A stretch of DNA of 64,000 bases from Thiohalocapsa sp. ML1 (GTDB lineage: Bacteria > Pseudomonadota > Gammaproteobacteria > Chromatiales > Chromatiaceae), in NCBI RefSeq assembly GCF_001469165.1, contig NZ_JABX01000001.1, positions 268,979 to 332,978 on the forward strand. The letters are read 5' to 3'. The translations under genes were made by a program, and so were the position numbers. Position 1 is the first letter of the stretch. Each line of letters starts with the position of its first letter. Below the pieces are notes generated by a model. That model was not told the DNA's origin, made no database searches, and worked only from the letters and a program-made list of their open reading frames with translations. This document shows positions 9,100-17,757 of the stretch, one piece after another.

Positions 9100-9263
9100 C
9101 GCATCCTTGAGGCTTGAAGCCTGGATCGCATCCTTCAGGGCATCGAGTCTTGCCTGTGCGTATTCCGGCCCATCGTGACCGCCGATGCCGCACTCCGGAT
9201 CGAGGCGACGCTTGGACGCTTGCGCGCCTTCCGAGCCGTCAGCGCGTACTAGCGGAGATCACC

Positions 9264-10517
9264 ATGTACATCGATCGAATACAGATCAGCGACTTTCGTA
9301 ATTTTCGCGCCGCCAGTGCCGACTTTGTGCATCCCGATCGGGACTTCGATCGCGACGGCTTGCCCAAGCCAACCTTGCCCAATGTCAATCTGCTGCTGGG
9401 CGACAACGGCCTTGGAAAGACCACGCTCCTCAAAGCGATCGCCTTGGCCGCGCTGGGACCCGCGGTCGATAGATCCGGAATATATACCTATCACTTGATC
9501 CGCAAGGCCGGGAACCCACCGGACGGTGTAGACGGGGGCAAGGCCGGCATCGAGGCGATCTTCACCCACCACGCCCAAGACGATCCGAATGGCGACTTGA
9601 GGAGGATCACAAGGATTGAATCCGCTATTGCGGTCGAACGTTCCGGTGACTTGGAATCCCTGCACTGGACGCATGCTGAAGAGAAGCCTTGGCACCCGAT
9701 CTACAAGGCCGAATCGGACGCCTTCTTCTTCGTCGGCTATGGCGCCACCCGCCGCGTGGAGCGGCGCGAACAACTCGATTTCGGGGCTCGCAGCAGTTCG
9801 TCGTTTATCCGAGCTCAGCGCGTAAAGAGCCTGTTCGAGGATGCCTACTCGCTGATCCCGCTGAGCGCATGGTTGCCGGGCCTCAAAGAGCGCAAGCCCA
9901 GCCAATACAGGCAAGTCATCAAGCTCGTCAATCAGCTGGTGGGGCAGGATCGATACGGTTTTCAGGGGGAGATGGATGAAGGGGAGTACCTATTCGAGCG
10001 CCAAGGACTGAAGGTGCCGTTCCCGGCCTTGTCCGACGGATACCGGGCCTATCTCGGCTGGATCGGGGACCTGCTGTATCACATCTGCGAGACCTGTCCG
10101 CGGGGGCGCAAGCTGACGGACAACCGCGGTATGGTGATGGTCGATGAGGTCGACCTGCACCTGCATCCGCAGTGGCAGATGCAGGTGCTGCCGATGATCG
10201 CCAAGGCTCTGCCCCATATCCAGTTCATCGTCACCAGCCACAGCCCCCTGATCGCCGGCTCTTTGGAGTGGATGAATGTGCTGGTGATGGTTCCCGAACC
10301 GCAGCAGGCCAGCAAGGTGGTGCGCGTCCCGGAGCGCATTCACGGGCTGGACGCGGATCAGCTCTTGCTGACCGATCTGTTTGGGCTGCGCTCTACCCGT
10401 GCCCCGTCAAAGGAGGCCCGGCTGAAGGCGTTGACGCTGCGGGCGCGCGAGGGCGACGACCAAGCAGCCCTGGAGCTACTCCGGGAGATGAGCGCCGGCT
10501 CGGAGGCGCTGGGGTGA
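9264..10517 (+). CDS. AAA-family ATPase, Septu PtuA-like
   Basis: 417 residues. It begins MYIDRIQISDFRNF, the usual N-terminal strand of SMC/OLD-like ATPases, followed by Walker A LLLGDNGLGKTTLL (about 44-57). Towards the C-terminus are the ABC-like signature region LSDGYRAYL, Walker B MVMVDEVDLHLHP, and the switch FIVTSHSPLIAG. The ATG at 9264 has GGAG ten bases upstream. Its stop overlaps the start of the HNH nuclease gene. ATPase plus HNH nuclease in this order is the layout of Septu (PtuA/PtuB) antiphage systems; assignment to Septu is inference from architecture. Base composition is visibly less GC-rich than in neighbours, suggesting acquisition by transfer. Confidence 0.85.
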   Translation: MYIDRIQISDFRNFRAASADFVHPDRDFDRDGLPKPTLPNVNLLLGDNGLGKTTLLKAIALAALGPAVDRSGIYTYHLIRKAGNPPDGVDGGKAGIEAIFTHHAQDDPNGDLRRITRIESAIAVERSGDLESLHWTHAEEKPWHPIYKAESDAFFFVGYGATRRVERREQLDFGARSSSSFIRAQRVKSLFEDAYSLIPLSAWLPGLKERKPSQYRQVIKLVNQLVGQDRYGFQGEMDEGEYLFERQGLKVPFPALSDGYRAYLGWIGDLLYHICETCPRGRKLTDNRGMVMVDEVDLHLHPQWQMQVLPMIAKALPHIQFIVTSHSPLIAGSLEWMNVLVMVPEPQQASKVVRVPERIHGLDADQLLLTDLFGLRSTRAPSKEARLKALTLRAREGDDQAALELLREMSAGSEALG

Positions 10518-11404
10518 TTCGCTTCCCCATCAAGCTCAATGAGCTTAGTGATCGCATTGAGCAGCACAAACCTGGATGGCTCCGACGTGCGGCCGACCGT
10601 ACACGCATGATTCGCGAAGAAGGGCGCTATGACGAGACCAGCTCCATCTGGAGCGAGGTGAAGGCGGTCTATATGCGCCTGCAAGGGAACGAGTGCGCCT
10701 ACTGCGAGCGCACGCTCGAGCCTGAGACCTACGGCTTGGTCGAGTGGGACGTAGAGCATTTCCGACCCAAAGGAAGGATCTCGGCGTGGGACCCGCCCGA
10801 CGGGCTTTCGCTTCTAGGCGTGGCCCCTGTCCCCGTACCCGCAAGCAACGCCGGCTATTATCGGCTCGCGTATCATCCGTTCAATTATTGCGCGTGCTGC
10901 AAGCCCTGCAATTCCTCGCTGAAGGGTGCTCGCTTCCCAGTGGAAGAGGCATATTGCCTTGATGGTGAGTCGCCGAGGCGGATGGTTGCCGATGAGCACC
11001 CCTATTTGATTTATCCGCTCGGTAGTGTCGATGTTGATCCCGAGACGCTCATCGAGTTTCACGGACTGTCGCCGCGTGCCAAGAAGCGTCGCCGGTGGAG
11101 CAGGCGACGCGCACTGGTCGTTATCGCGTTTTTCCGTCTGGACGATGCAAGCGGGAGGAAGAATCTGTTTCGCGAACGCGCGCGCTTGCTCCAGGTGGTT
11201 TATCCGCAGTTGGTTAAGGAATCGGACCAAGCCATGTCGGCGCAAGAGCGCCGCAGAGCGACGGAGTTGCTGTCGCGCTTTACCGCGGATGATTCGGCGC
11301 ACGCTAATTGCGTACGGAGCTTCGTGCGTCTTTTCAGGAGTAACCCGGACCGCGCCCGGTTACTCACCGAAGCCACCGAAGCGTGGTTCTTGACCGTGTC
11401 TTAG
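10514..11404 (+). CDS. HNH endonuclease, Septu PtuB-like
   Basis: 296 residues from GTG 10514, which overlaps the ATPase stop (GTGA), so translation is coupled. The HNH site is visible: a zinc pair CAYC (about 56-59), then the core DVEHFRPKG (about 75-83), and YCACCKPCNSSLKG, giving the second CxxC and the Asn. This arrangement is typical of the TIGR02646/PtuB-like HNH proteins paired with AAA ATPases. The predicted role is nicking or cutting DNA when the ATPase senses infection. No other gene is fused or overlapping downstream. The remains of a toxin-antitoxin pair follow at 11521-11783. Confidence 0.85.
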   Translation: MIRFPIKLNELSDRIEQHKPGWLRRAADRTRMIREEGRYDETSSIWSEVKAVYMRLQGNECAYCERTLEPETYGLVEWDVEHFRPKGRISAWDPPDGLSLLGVAPVPVPASNAGYYRLAYHPFNYCACCKPCNSSLKGARFPVEEAYCLDGESPRRMVADEHPYLIYPLGSVDVDPETLIEFHGLSPRAKKRRRWSRRRALVVIAFFRLDDASGRKNLFRERARLLQVVYPQLVKESDQAMSAQERRRATELLSRFTADDSAHANCVRSFVRLFRSNPDRARLLTEATEAWFLTVS

Positions 11405-11520
11405 CCGTCTGATCAGTCTCGTCTCTTGGCTTCCCCGGTTGTGCGCGAGCACACTTGACACCCCGAAGGAGTCAATCGGCCTGGCTGCCAATATGGTTAA
11501 GCGACCAATGTCGAAGCGAC

Positions 11521-11577
11521 TCAGGCATGCTGATGGCGGCTACATCGCCGATCGACGCACTCGTCCAGCAAGACCTT
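11521..11577 (-). pseudogene. Remnant of DUF5615 PIN-like toxin
   Basis: The frame reads KVLLDECVDRR, the hallmark N-terminus of DUF5615 toxins (first catalytic Asp), but it has no start codon (CTT where ATG is expected) and stops after 18 codons. It begins at the stop of the DUF433 antitoxin remnant, exactly where a toxin gene normally follows. Decayed downstream sequence up to about 11473 may be the rest of it. Confidence 0.6.
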
Positions 11578-11783
11578 AAGCCGCGGCAAGGGTCTTCTCC
11601 CTCGCCTCTTCCAAGTAAGCGATGACCTGCTCGGGGTTTACGCTCGGAAAGCCGTCCAGGAAGTCGTTGATCGAGTCTCCGGCGGCGAGACAGTCGAAGC
11701 GTGGCGACGGGCACTCGGGTGCCGGCGAACACTGGGGTTCCGCTGAGAATTTCGGGGTCTCTCACAATCACGCTCTCACCCAT
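11576..11783 (-). pseudogene. Frameshifted DUF433 antitoxin
   Basis: From ATG 11783 the protein reads SVIVRDPEILSGTPVFAGTR, the classic DUF433 N-terminus, through PVATL. Near 11696-11699 the frame is lost: two bases are missing or one is gained. Read in the next frame, it continues AAGDSINDFLDGFPSVNPEQ and on to LEEAREKTLAAA and a stop at 11576, the expected C-terminus. A single frameshift thus separates two halves of one antitoxin. With the adjacent DUF5615 remnant it forms a dead VapBC45-like toxin-antitoxin module. Confidence 0.8.
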
Positions 11784-11924
11784 TTCCGCGCCTCGCCGGG
11801 ATTGCCGTTTGCTGGTGGGCAAGGTATGCCCATCGCGTTCTAGGCGCAACGAACCTGATCCGAGGACGGCGCCGTGCGGATGCGCGCGTCGGGCGGGCAT
11901 GTTGCCTGCACCGCCGGGCAGGGC

Positions 11925-12896
11925 TCACCCGCCGTAGCCATCCGGATGCGCGCGATGCCACTCCCAGGCGCTGGCGATGATGTCTTCGATGGCCGTGATC
12001 TGCGGCGTCCAGCCGAGCACCTGCCGCGCCTTGTCGGCGGCGGCGACGAGCACCGGCGGATCGCCGGGGCGGCGCGGGCCGACGCTGGCCGGGATCGGGT
12101 GGCCGGTGACGGCGCGGGCCGCGGCGAGTACCTGCTTCACGGAAAACCCGCTGCCGGTGCCGAGGTTGAAGGCGCCGCTCGCCGGCGTGGTCAGCGCGAG
12201 CAGATGGGCGCGGGCGAGATCCGACACGTGGATGTAGTCGCGGATGCAGGAGCCGTCCGGTGTCGGATAGTCGTCGCCGTGGATGCAGGCCTGCTCGCGT
12301 TGCCCGAGGGCCACCTGGAGCAGGATCGGGATCAGGTGCGTCTCCGGGCTGTGGTCCTCGCCGCGCCCGCCGGCGGCGCCGCAGGCGTTGAAATAGCGCA
12401 GGCTCACCACGTGCAGCCCGTGCAGGCGCCGATACCAGTCGAGCGCCCGCTCCAGCATCAGCTTGGACTCGCCGTAGGGATTCGTCGGCCGCTGCGCGCT
12501 GTCCTCCGTGATGGGCAGGCGCTCGGGCTCGCCGTAGGTGGCGCAGGTGGAGGAGAGCACGATGCGCCGGACGCCGTGGCGCAGCATCGCCGCGGCCAGG
12601 TTGAGGCCGCCGGCGACGTTGTTGCCGAAGTAGCGCTCCGGCTGCGCCATGGACTCGCCCACCAGCGCATCGGCCGCGAAGTGCATGACGGCGTCGGGGC
12701 GTGTTTCGGCAATGGCCCTATCGATGGCGTCGGCGTTGCGCAGGTCCCCGACCATCAGCGCGGCGCGCGTGTCGATCGCCGCGCGATGGCCGAGCTCCAG
12801 GTTGTCGAAGACCGTAACCGAGTGACCCTCGTCGAGCAGCAGCGCGCCGGTGACGCTGCCGATGTAGCCGGCACCGCCGGTGACCAGAACGTGCAT
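11925..12896 (-). CDS. galE: UDP-glucose 4-epimerase
   Basis: 323 residues, the usual size. The NAD motif TGGAGYIGS is at 6-14, catalytic Tyr/Lys are in NPYGESK with the preceding SSTCATYG, and the GalE-specific string RYFNACGA is followed by HLIPILLQVALG and GSCIRDYIHVSDLA. It interconverts UDP-glucose and UDP-galactose, the substrate of the UDP-galactopyranose mutase encoded at 17758-18864, so these two genes together could feed galactofuranose into the surface glycan. It lies 6 bp downstream of the adenylation-ACP-SGNH gene and is the last gene of that minus-strand operon. Confidence 0.95.
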   Translation of the reverse strand: MHVLVTGGAGYIGSVTGALLLDEGHSVTVFDNLELGHRAAIDTRAALMVGDLRNADAIDRAIAETRPDAVMHFAADALVGESMAQPERYFGNNVAGGLNLAAAMLRHGVRRIVLSSTCATYGEPERLPITEDSAQRPTNPYGESKLMLERALDWYRRLHGLHVVSLRYFNACGAAGGRGEDHSPETHLIPILLQVALGQREQACIHGDDYPTPDGSCIRDYIHVSDLARAHLLALTTPASGAFNLGTGSGFSVKQVLAAARAVTGHPIPASVGPRRPGDPPVLVAAADKARQVLGWTPQITAIEDIIASAWEWHRAHPDGYGG

Positions 12897-12902
12897 CTCG
12901 GT

Positions 12903-15776
12903 CTACCCCTCGTTGCCTGCGGCGTCGAGCCAGTTGGCGAGAGAATCAGCGACGATGCGGTTGCCGCGGTCCGTGAGATGACCCTGATCGCAGAAGCACC
13001 AGCCGTCGTAGTCGAGTTGGTTCAGGTCCGTGTAGGGCACGCCGAGCGCGGCGCAGTGCTCGGCGACCGCGTCCATGAAGGCCGGCAGCAGCCGCTCGGC
13101 ATAGGGCTCCACCACCTGCTTCCACATGGTGTTGTAGTGCTGGTGCACGGCGAACAGGCCCTCTTCCTCCGGCGTCAGCGCGTGCCGCGGCTTGGCCAGC
13201 ATCGCCATCGGCTGCATCGCGAACAGGAGCCGGGCGCCGTCGGGCTTGGCGCGCGCGAGCAGTGACAGGTCCCGGCGCTGGTGCGCGAGTGCGCGCTCGA
13301 AGCGGCGCGTCACCTCGGCCTCGCTCCAGCCCTCGCGCTGCCAGCGCGCGAGCCCCTCGGCGTGGGCCGCCATGGCCTCGCGCAGCAGCGCGGCCGCGGC
13401 CTGCCCGGCGGGCGGCAGCGCGGCGGCGGGGTCGTGGGACTGGCCAAGCAGCTCCAGCACTTGCCGAAAATCCAGCGCGCGCGTGAACGCGAAAAACTCG
13501 CGCCCGACGAGACCGCCGAACAGCGCGTTGTGCGGCTCGTATTCCAGCGCGCGCAGCAGGTTCGAGAGCCCGCCGCCGAGCAGGATCAGCTCGGCGTCGG
13601 CGAGGAAGGGCAGCGTGCTGATGACGTCCTGCATGCTGTTGGCGCCGGCCGTGGCGACGTTGAGAAAGCACAAGCGCGTGCGCGCGTTGAGCAGCGACGG
13701 GATGGTCTCGGCATCGGCGGAGGCGCCCCAGCCGAACATGAAGGAGTTGCCCACGGCGAGCGCGCGGTGCGGGCGTTGGAACCAGCCGTCCGCATCGACG
13801 CGGCCGTCCGCGTCGTGGCTGACGCGAAAGCCGTGGCGGTCCGTGCAGATGACCTTGGAGCGGTAATCGGGGCGCACGGTGAAGTTGAGATAGGGCGTGT
13901 GGACGAAGTCGAGCCTGGCGTAGCTGTCGATGTGCGGGGCTCGGGCGATGGCTGAATCGCTGAGTCGCTGCAACCGTGCCTGCTCCGACGCGGCCCCCGC
14001 GACCTGGTCCTCCGCCGGGGCCAGATGGGCTTGCAGCGCCGCCAGGGTCGGGTGCTGGAAGGCGATGGTGACCGGCAGCGCGCGGCCGGCAATGACCTCC
14101 AGCAGCACCGCGAGCTCGGAGGCCTTGAGCGATGTCAGCCCGAGCCCGCGCAGGTCCGCGTCCACTGCCGGCTGCGTGCCGAGCACGCTCGCGATTGCCT
14201 CGGCGATGGCGCGGCGTCGCTCGGCGGTCCGCGCCGGTGCGTCGGCGCCCGCGGCCGGTGCGGGGCCGGCAGCGCCGGCGGGCGCGGCCGGCAGCCCGCC
14301 GCCGAGGTCGCCGGCCGCCGCGCGCTCCTTCAGCTCCCGCTTCAGCACCTTGCCGGACTTGGCCTTCGGCAGCGTCTCGAGCCGGTGGATGGCGCGCGGG
14401 CACTGCCAGTCCGGCAGCTCCGCGCGGCACAGGGCGGCCAGCGCCTCGGGCTGCCAGGGCCGGCCCGGCTTTAGCACCACCGCGGCGCGCACGTCGGCAC
14501 CGAGCAGCGCGTTCGGCCCGGCGAAGGCAGCGGCCTCCGCCACATCCGGGTGCGACACGAGCACCGCCTCCACGTCGGACGGCAGCACCTTGCGCCCGCC
14601 GGTGTTGATGATGTCGCTCAGGCGGTCGGTGAGGAACAGGTAGCCGTCATCGTCCACGCAGCCCAGGTCGCCGGTGCGATACCAGCCGTCCTGAAGCACC
14701 GCTGCGGTGAGGTCGTCCCGGCGCCAATAGCCGAGCATCACGCCGTCGCAGCGCACCTGCACCTCGCCGACCTCGCCGGGGGCGCAAGGCCGGCCTTGGT
14801 CGTCCACCACCGCCAGCTCGACGCCCGTGAGCGGCGTGCCCACGGAGCCCGGCCGGTAACAGAGGCGATGGTTGAAGCAGGTCATCGAGGTCTCGGTGCA
14901 GCCGTAGGCCTCGTGGATGACGCCGCCGAAGCGCGCCGCCCAGCCCGCGGCGGTGTCGGCCGGCAGCCGGATCGCCGCGGACAGGCAGAGCCGAAGCGAC
15001 GCGAGGGCCGCCGGCGCGGCGGTGTCGAGCAGGATGCGAAACACCGGCGGCACCGCCGGCAGCACCGTGACGGCGTGCGCGGCGATGGCGGCGGCGGTCG
15101 CGGCAGCGTCGAATTCCGGCTGCACCACCAGCGTCGCGCACGCCGCGAACGTAGTGTGCATGGCCGCGGTCAGCGAGAAGGAGTGCGACAGCGGCAGGCA
15201 GCCGAGCACGCGATCCTCCGGCCCCAGCCGCAGCGCATTCACCGTCGCCTCGGCATTGAAGTCGAGCGCGCGCCGCGACAGGGTGACGCCCTTCTGCGCG
15301 CCGGTGGTGCCGGAGGTGTAGAGAATCGCCGCGGGCAGGTCCGGTGCAAGCTCGGGCCGTGCCGCCGGCGTCGCCGCCGGCGCAAGCCAGGCGTCGGTGA
15401 CCATGCCGACCCGCACCCGCGCGTTCACCACCGCGCGGTCGGCGGCAGCGGCCAGCGCATCGCAGGTCAACAGCAGCCGCACGCCGGCGTCGTCGAGCTG
15501 GGCGCGTAGCTGCGCCGGCGCCGCCGCGGCGGCCAGCGGCACGGCGATGGCGCCGAGCCGCAGCACGGCATAGAAGGCGGCGACGAACGCGGCTCCGTTC
15601 GGCAGCAGCAGCGCGACCCGGTCGCCGGGGCCGGCTCCGAGGGCGTCGAGCCGGGCCGCGACGGCGTCGATGCCGGCATCGAGCGCCCGGTAATCGAAGG
15701 CGCGGTCCGCGAACAGGAGCGCGGGACGCTCCGGAAACAGCCGCGCACCGCGGGCGACGACGTCGATGAATGGCAT
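12903..15776 (-). CDS. Adenylation domain-acyl carrier-SGNH hydrolase-like fusion
   Basis: 957 residues in three parts. Residues 1-485 form an acyl-CoA synthetase/NRPS adenylation domain: YTSGTTGAQKG (153-163), YGCTET (291-296), GWYRTGDLG (364-372) and the catalytic Lys in KAKSGK (476). Residues 520-590 are a carrier domain with the phosphopantetheine Ser in GLTSLKA (549). Residues 620-957 resemble SGNH/AlgX-like acyltransferase domains, with the Ser in VGNSFMFG (678) and GGGLSN as a later block. The simplest reading is that it activates an acid, holds it on its own carrier and transfers it to a sugar hydroxyl. Location between GT61 and galE genes supports glycan acylation; this is inference. 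Confidence 0.85.
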   Translation of the reverse strand: MPFIDVVARGARLFPERPALLFADRAFDYRALDAGIDAVAARLDALGAGPGDRVALLLPNGAAFVAAFYAVLRLGAIAVPLAAAAAPAQLRAQLDDAGVRLLLTCDALAAAADRAVVNARVRVGMVTDAWLAPAATPAARPELAPDLPAAILYTSGTTGAQKGVTLSRRALDFNAEATVNALRLGPEDRVLGCLPLSHSFSLTAAMHTTFAACATLVVQPEFDAAATAAAIAAHAVTVLPAVPPVFRILLDTAAPAALASLRLCLSAAIRLPADTAAGWAARFGGVIHEAYGCTETSMTCFNHRLCYRPGSVGTPLTGVELAVVDDQGRPCAPGEVGEVQVRCDGVMLGYWRRDDLTAAVLQDGWYRTGDLGCVDDDGYLFLTDRLSDIINTGGRKVLPSDVEAVLVSHPDVAEAAAFAGPNALLGADVRAAVVLKPGRPWQPEALAALCRAELPDWQCPRAIHRLETLPKAKSGKVLKRELKERAAAGDLGGGLPAAPAGAAGPAPAAGADAPARTAERRRAIAEAIASVLGTQPAVDADLRGLGLTSLKASELAVLLEVIAGRALPVTIAFQHPTLAALQAHLAPAEDQVAGAASEQARLQRLSDSAIARAPHIDSYARLDFVHTPYLNFTVRPDYRSKVICTDRHGFRVSHDADGRVDADGWFQRPHRALAVGNSFMFGWGASADAETIPSLLNARTRLCFLNVATAGANSMQDVISTLPFLADAELILLGGGLSNLLRALEYEPHNALFGGLVGREFFAFTRALDFRQVLELLGQSHDPAAALPPAGQAAAALLREAMAAHAEGLARWQREGWSEAEVTRRFERALAHQRRDLSLLARAKPDGARLLFAMQPMAMLAKPRHALTPEEEGLFAVHQHYNTMWKQVVEPYAERLLPAFMDAVAEHCAALGVPYTDLNQLDYDGWCFCDQGHLTDRGNRIVADSLANWLDAAGNEG

Positions 15777-15788
15777 TGCCGCTGTCCC

Positions 15789-17594
15789 CTACATCTCGAT
15801 CAGCCGCTGCAGCCGTTCGGTGTCGACCCAGAGGTCGTCGCCGTCCGGCTTGCAACAGAGCACGCGATGGTCGCAGCCGGTGCCGAGGCCGAGGGTGTAG
15901 TTCATGTGGCTGACCTTCTGCCCAAACAGCTCGACCACCAGCGGCCGGCGCGTGGAGAACATGAGGTTGGTCATGCCGGCGCCATGGGCGGCCACCACGG
16001 CCTCCACGTCGCGGAACAGCCGCACCTGCTCCGGCCAGGGCAGGTCCGACAGCCGCACCCACTCGAAGCCGAGCGGTGCCAGCGCCGCGAGCAGCTCGTG
16101 CTCGTTTCGCACTTGGCGGAAGCGCGAATCGGCACGGGTAATGAAGATGCGCCGGGGGCCGGGGGAGGGCGCCGGGTCCAGGTTCGGCAGCAGCCGCTCG
16201 CGCACCCACGCGAGCGCCCGCGCCGACACGCGCCCGCGCTCGCGCCGGCGCGTGCCGATGACGAGGCGCTCCACCTGCACCGGGCCGCCGCGCCACTGCA
16301 CGCAGGCGTCCGCGTCCACGCCCATGAGCCGGAGCGATTCGCGCATCCAGGCCGGCGGGTCGGCGTCGATGATGAGCGCCGGACGCTCGCCGGTGGCCTC
16401 GGCATAGGCCTCCCAAGCCTGCAAACGGGTCAGACCCTCCATCAGCCAATGCGCGTAGAGTGGACTCCACAGGTCCACCAGCGACAGGGCCAGATCCAGG
16501 TGCGCCGTTGCCGGGGCGTCGAAGCGCTCGGGCGGGGTGCGGTCCAGGCTGCGCCCGAGCACGTCGATGCGGTTGGCGGCCGTCTCCAGGATGGGCCGGC
16601 CGTCCGCGGTGAAGCCCACGGCGTGCGGCCCGAGCAGGCGCACGTCGCGGAGCTCCGCGGCGAACGGCGTCTGGAATCGATAGGGACCGAGCTTTGCGGC
16701 CAGGCGGTGGTCCAGCGTGCCGATGACCTTCGGCGCGGGCAGGTCCACTTCTTCAAGACCCGCCGCCGAGTCATCGACGGCGATGCAGCGCACGGCGCGG
16801 TCGCGCAGCTCCTCGCGGGTCAGTGCCCGGGCGGTGTGGGCGCCCGAGCGTGCCGGCAGCAGCCGGCGCAGCGCGCCGAGGATGTGCCCGGCCGTCGGCG
16901 CCTGCGGCAGGCCGTCGCGGTCGGCCGGCAGCGCGAGCCGCGCATAGGCACCGCCGAAGCCGAGCTCATCGAGCCAAGCCTCTAGCCGCGGGCCGATGCC
17001 GAGGGGGTCGGCCAAGGTCTCGATCAGCAGCACGGCGGGGGCGCGGGCGAGGCGCGCGAGCATCGCCGGGTCGGGCGCATCCAGCGTCGGCTTGCCCACC
17101 AGGCCGATGCTGATGCCGTCGGCGAGCAGGCGCTCGATGACGTCCAGGCACAGGTGCAGCGTGTCGCCGTAGCCGACCAGATAGCCGTCCGCGCCCTCGC
17201 GGATCAGGTCGTCGGTGCCGGGGCGGAAGGCGTAGCCGGTGGCGAACATCAGCTCGTCGTTGACGTCGGTGAGGTCCGGCACCGGCGCGCGGCTGGTGTA
17301 GACCACGGCGGCCTCGTCGCGCCCGGCGCAGGCCTGCACGCAGGCGCGCATCTGCCAGCGGTCCGCCGGAAACAGGCGGCGGGCGGGCGTCGGCGCCGCC
17401 TGCGCGCCCTGCGTCGGCACATCCCCGAGCGCCGCCGGCACCGCGCGCAGCGCCGGGGCCGGCGTGGCCAGCGCGGCCAGGGTCTCGTGGAAGATGGCGC
17501 CGGTGTCCTCGACGCTGCCGGTGGACCGCAGCGGGCTCGGCCACTCGTAGTCGCGCCGGGCGTGACCGGTCGAGGTTGTCTCGATGCCTGCCAT
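15789..17594 (-). CDS. GT61-family (DUF563) glycosyltransferase with N-terminal extension
   Basis: 601 residues. The C-terminal half (about 320-590) has the GT61/DUF563 pattern: HWLMEGLTRLQAW, RIFITRADSRFRQVRN, an EAVVAAHGAGMTNLMFS block and PLVVELFG near the end. The N-terminal 300 residues include a segment (SIGLVGKPTLDAP and flanks) that I could not assign. The start ATG 17594 is chosen because upstream codons to 17960 are low-complexity and antisense to the mutase. It is 12 bp upstream of the adenylation-ACP-SGNH gene, indicating cotranscription. It probably adds a sugar to an exported or cell-surface glycan; donor and acceptor are unknown. Confidence 0.85.
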   Translation of the reverse strand: MAGIETTSTGHARRDYEWPSPLRSTGSVEDTGAIFHETLAALATPAPALRAVPAALGDVPTQGAQAAPTPARRLFPADRWQMRACVQACAGRDEAAVVYTSRAPVPDLTDVNDELMFATGYAFRPGTDDLIREGADGYLVGYGDTLHLCLDVIERLLADGISIGLVGKPTLDAPDPAMLARLARAPAVLLIETLADPLGIGPRLEAWLDELGFGGAYARLALPADRDGLPQAPTAGHILGALRRLLPARSGAHTARALTREELRDRAVRCIAVDDSAAGLEEVDLPAPKVIGTLDHRLAAKLGPYRFQTPFAAELRDVRLLGPHAVGFTADGRPILETAANRIDVLGRSLDRTPPERFDAPATAHLDLALSLVDLWSPLYAHWLMEGLTRLQAWEAYAEATGERPALIIDADPPAWMRESLRLMGVDADACVQWRGGPVQVERLVIGTRRRERGRVSARALAWVRERLLPNLDPAPSPGPRRIFITRADSRFRQVRNEHELLAALAPLGFEWVRLSDLPWPEQVRLFRDVEAVVAAHGAGMTNLMFSTRRPLVVELFGQKVSHMNYTLGLGTGCDHRVLCCKPDGDDLWVDTERLQRLIEM

Positions 17595-17757
17595 TGCTAG
17601 CGCCTCACCGTGAAAAGGCGGAGGCCGGGTTGCCTCGTCGTCGCTGTCGAGATCGGCGTTGCCATCGACGAGGACGCACGATCGGGATGTCGACAACGAC
17701 AGCGAGAACGCCGACGACCACGAGCGGATGGGATCAATGGGCTGCTGCACCGTGGCA

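Noticed and set aside
9114..9263. N-terminal extension of the AAA ATPase
   Set aside because: The sequence is Arg/Pro-rich, the family starts at MYIDRI, and a ribosome-binding site precedes 9264.
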